Of a stretch of DNA of 36,961 nt, positions 36,742-36,961 are shown piece by piece. Source of the DNA: Myxococcaceae bacterium (lineage in GTDB: Bacteria > Myxococcota_A > Polyangia > Polyangiales > Ga0077539). Where the stretch lies: assembly GCA_004297725.1 (NCBI GenBank), contig SCUS01000191.1:1-36961 (forward strand), in the 5' to 3' direction. How positions within the stretch are numbered: position 1 is the stretch's first letter; each line of letters starts with the position of its first letter. Below the pieces are notes generated by a model. The model was not told where the DNA came from and made no database searches. It was given only the letters and a program-made list of their open reading frames with translations. The translations under genes were made by a program, and so were the position numbers.

Positions 36742-36961
36742 ATGGCCGAAACCGTACATCTCTATCTCAAGGCGAACGGCGCTGACATCAAGGGCTCGAG
36801 CAGCCAGGAGAGCCTCGGCCGCAAGGACTCCATCGAGTGCATCTACTACGAGCAGGCCGTGAAGACCGCTCGCGAGGCGGGCTCGGGCATGGCGACCGGT
36901 CGCCGCCAGTATGAGCCGCTGCTCATCCGCAAGCGCATCGACAAGTCCTCGCCGCTCCTCG
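36742..36961 (+). CDS. hcp: Type VI secretion Hcp-family tube protein (partial)
   Basis: The first 73 codons are present; the gene runs off the window. MAETVHLYLKANGADIKG, then SLGRKDSIECIYYEQAVKTA and RRQYEPLLIRKRIDKSSPLL match the Hcp family, whose hexameric rings form the T6SS inner tube and can carry effectors. No other T6SS gene lies in the visible sequence, so it is either an orphan hcp or the first gene of a cluster beyond the end. GAGA at a short distance may serve as ribosome-binding site. A sigma-54-type promoter is 76 bases upstream by predicted start. Confidence 0.92.
   Translation, partial: MAETVHLYLKANGADIKGSSSQESLGRKDSIECIYYEQAVKTAREAGSGMATGRRQYEPLLIRKRIDKSSPLL

Overview
The window is a very GC-rich, densely coded stretch of a delta-proteobacterial (myxobacterial) chromosome. 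The gene content fits the Polyangiales/Sandaracinaceae type: many 'VDAG/DTG'-linker lipoproteins, a two-HD HD-GYP protein, roadblock/LC7 proteins, a REC-PATAN response regulator, an ECF sigma/anti-sigma pair and an orphan-looking hcp. That placement is inference from gene content and composition. No rRNA, tRNA or CRISPR array was seen.

Layout. 1-1414 is a gene-poor scar with a short 34-35 bp repeat array and a decayed IS91-type transposase. 1415-6482 holds a pectinacetylesterase-like lipoprotein, an amidohydrolase of the N-acyl-D-amino-acid deacylase type, an alpha/beta hydrolase and a divergent acyltransferase. 6615-8769 (minus) is an anti-sigma factor, its ECF sigma factor and a PhaR-type regulator. 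8975-10815 is a VanY-type carboxypeptidase translationally coupled to an AlkZ-like winged-helix protein. 10839-12080 (minus) is an HD-GYP protein.

12509-17135 is the most interesting coding block: a six-gene plus-strand operon, its last four genes joined by start/stop overlaps. It encodes a soluble PAS histidine kinase, a roadblock/LC7 protein, a metallo-beta-lactamase-fold protein of the oxygen-binding di-iron (ODP) type, a REC-PATAN-TPR response regulator, a Pro/Ala-linker OmpA-like peptidoglycan-binding protein and a membrane-anchored roadblock-like protein. I propose an undescribed redox/oxygen-responsive signalling system anchored at the cell envelope. The parts are recognised; the connection between them is inference.

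17162-24354 encodes secreted or surface proteins: a vWA lipoprotein, a three-Kazal lipoprotein, and a penicillin-acylase-family lipoprotein coupled to a CBM9-like lipoprotein. 24377-25084 is a large palindromic repeat element made of two inverted arrays of a 34-35 bp unit, filling the gap between two convergent genes. It is the strongest non-coding anomaly, and a shorter array of the same family lies at 95-215.

25085-26826 is a divergent pair, a CruF-family carotenoid protein and a UbiA prenyltransferase, suggesting C50 carotenoid chemistry. 26888-35288 has housekeeping and lipid-related genes: glyS, a SnoaL-like protein, a PH-like membrane protein, tcdA, a homocysteine methyltransferase/MTHFR fusion, a lipoprotein, and an acyltransferase coupled to an atypical SDR. 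The right end holds small unknown genes, a 20-bp perfect dyad, a good sigma-54 promoter, and the start of a type VI secretion hcp gene that runs off the window.
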